Assembly: GCF_019693445.1 (NCBI RefSeq)
Contig: NZ_JAHRBL010000001.1
Span: forward strand, 496,001-560,000
Source: Deinococcus aquaedulcis
GTDB lineage: Bacteria > Deinococcota > Deinococci > Deinococcales > Deinococcaceae
DNA length: 64,000 nucleotides
Reading direction: 5' to 3'
Within the stretch, counting starts at the first letter, position 1. Each line of letters opens with the position of its first letter. The position numbers and the translations under genes are program-made. Of the stretch, positions 62,348 to 64,000 are shown one piece after another. The notes below the pieces were generated by a model. That model saw only the letters and a program-made list of their open reading frames with translations. It did no database searches and was not told where the DNA came from.

Positions 62348-62384
62348 AGAGGCACCCGGCGGTGACGTTGCGGTGCCTCTTTTT
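62348..62384 (+). terminator. Rho-independent terminator of cpdB
   Basis: AGAGGCACC pairs with GGTGCCTCT around a 15-nt loop, then TTTT. 13 nt after the stop. Confidence 0.85.
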
Positions 62385-62420
62385 GGCTGTGGGCTCTGGG
62401 CCATGAGCTGTGGGGCAGAG
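62385..62420 (+). repeat. GT-rich tract, left arm of an inverted pair
   Basis: GGCTCTGGGCCATGAGCT type tract; its inverse is at 62704-62745. Confidence 0.55.
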
Positions 62421-62465
62421 CAGGGCCGGAGGAGAAGCTGTCGTTTGGCGAACACCAGCGCGACC

Positions 62466-62605
62466 CTAGAGCCGTTGCCATCAAGAAGATGTTGAGTCTC
62501 GACCCTTTCCTCTCGTGGGACTCGAAGAGTTGCGCCGCAGAGAGGGCCCCCGCGCAGCGAGGGGTGAGGGGGGTCTTCTGTCAATCGCTCCAGAGGCGAA
62601 CCGTC
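62466..62605 (+). repeat. Dispersed intergenic repeat, copy G
   Basis: Ungapped match to the uninterrupted form of copy B: TAGAGCCGTTGCCATCAAGA, GGGACTCGAAGAGTTGCG, CCGCAGAGAGGG, GCGAGGGGTGAGGGG. It shows what copy B looked like before IS insertion. Confidence 0.75.
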
Positions 62606-62703
62606 CGTCGCCCCGGAGCGAACACCGGCGAACAACATCGGCAGACGTGGAATTGAGGCCCGCGCTCCAACCCCTCAATCCCACTCCTGATCCCCGCTCA
62701 ATT

Positions 62704-62745
62704 CCTTTTTTTCCTCATGGCCCATAGCTCATGGCTCAGAGCCAA
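62704..62745 (-). repeat. GT-rich tract, right arm of an inverted pair
   Basis: On the minus strand GGCTCTGAGCCATGAGCT then GGCCATGAGGAAAAAAAGG. Confidence 0.55.
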
Positions 62746-62748
62746 CAG

Positions 62749-62771
62749 AAAAGCACCCCCGCAGAGGTGCC
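62749..62771 (-). terminator. Rho-independent terminator of ftsZ
   Basis: Minus-strand GCACC/GGGTGC stem followed by TTTT, about 15 nt after the stop. Confidence 0.75.
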
Positions 62772-62785
62772 TTTCGTGCCTTCCT

Positions 62786-63862
<1,077 letters not shown>

Positions 63863-64000
63863 CGTTCCTGACCCGCGCGCGGGGGCGCCGCCAGATTCAC
63901 TGCCGCGTAGTGTACCGCAGCGCAGCGCGCTGGCCACAGCAAAAGAGCCAGAGCGGTGTGCGCGGCTCCGGCCCTTTTGCGGCGGCTCACATCCAGTCCT

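Larger units (their letters stand above)
62335..62785. other. Intergenic region between cpdB and ftsZ with nested repeats
   Basis: 451 bp between convergent genes: terminator of cpdB, an inverted pair of GT-rich tracts (62385-62420 and 62704-62745) flanking dispersed repeat copy G, and the ftsZ terminator. No gene. Confidence 0.65.

Overview
The window is a GC-rich (roughly two-thirds G+C by eye), gene-dense bacterial chromosome segment that reads as Deinococcus. This rests on the protein families present (HspR-type MerR regulator, MsrPQ, polyphosphate glucokinase, Spo0M, GlcFDE, ATP-cone/2-phosphoglycerate kinase) and on about eighteen start codons preceded at 6-7 nt by a TANNNT -10 box. That is the leaderless-mRNA architecture known from Deinococcus. 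I could not run searches, so the genus is an inference and no species is claimed.

Layout. 1-7.9 kb: end of an MBL-fold hydrolase, a BMP-family substrate-binding protein, methionine-sulfoxide reductase msrPQ, a small secreted protein, and a nucleoside-type ABC importer (two permeases and an ATPase). 8.3-15.9 kb: PPP-type phosphatase, an internally duplicated HspR regulator, M20 peptidase, purN, DUF402 protein, diguanylate cyclase, thioesterase-like protein, methylmalonyl-CoA epimerase, VanZ-like protein. 16.4-22.6 kb: GH2 glycosidase, a small acidic protein, MoxR ATPase and a DUF58-transglutaminase fusion. 22.65-24.52 kb: a complete IS66-family insertion with an 8-bp target duplication and an AT-rich passenger gene, sitting inside a copy of a dispersed intergenic repeat. 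24.8-38.4 kb: small hypotheticals, DinB-like protein, pcp, a Nudix-like/APH-type kinase fusion, mutM-pdxH, ohr, ATP-cone/2PGK kinase, TetR, ppgK, spo0M. 38.9-41.5 kb: leuS behind what looks like a ribosome-mediated attenuator with a leaderless leader peptide. 42-52 kb: EEP phosphatase, hpt, trpC, MBL hydrolase, TVP38 protein, purM, histidine phosphatase, nitronate-monooxygenase-like protein, meaB, ICMT-like protein. 52-56.7 kb: an MFS exporter and ATP-grasp ligase near a perfect 10-bp-arm palindrome. 56.9-62.3 kb: glycolate oxidase glcF-glcD-glcE and a periplasmic nucleotidase (cpdB-like). 62.8-63.9 kb: ftsZ.

Functional themes. Purine metabolism is well represented (purN, purM, hpt, nucleoside-type importer, nucleotidase). 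So are redox and damage repair (msrPQ, ohr, mutM), central carbon metabolism (ppgK, glcFDE, 2PGK, methylmalonyl-CoA accessory genes) and nucleotide or second-messenger signalling. Genes are tightly packed, with many 4-bp stop/start overlaps.

The most unusual signals lie outside ordinary genes: (i) the leuS leader; (ii) three minicistrons whose TGA overlaps the GTG start of the next gene (GTGA); (iii) the IS66 element with a passenger gene; (iv) a dispersed repeat family of at least seven loci; and (v) GT-rich tandem tracts ending in GGAAAAG, usually just after stop codons.
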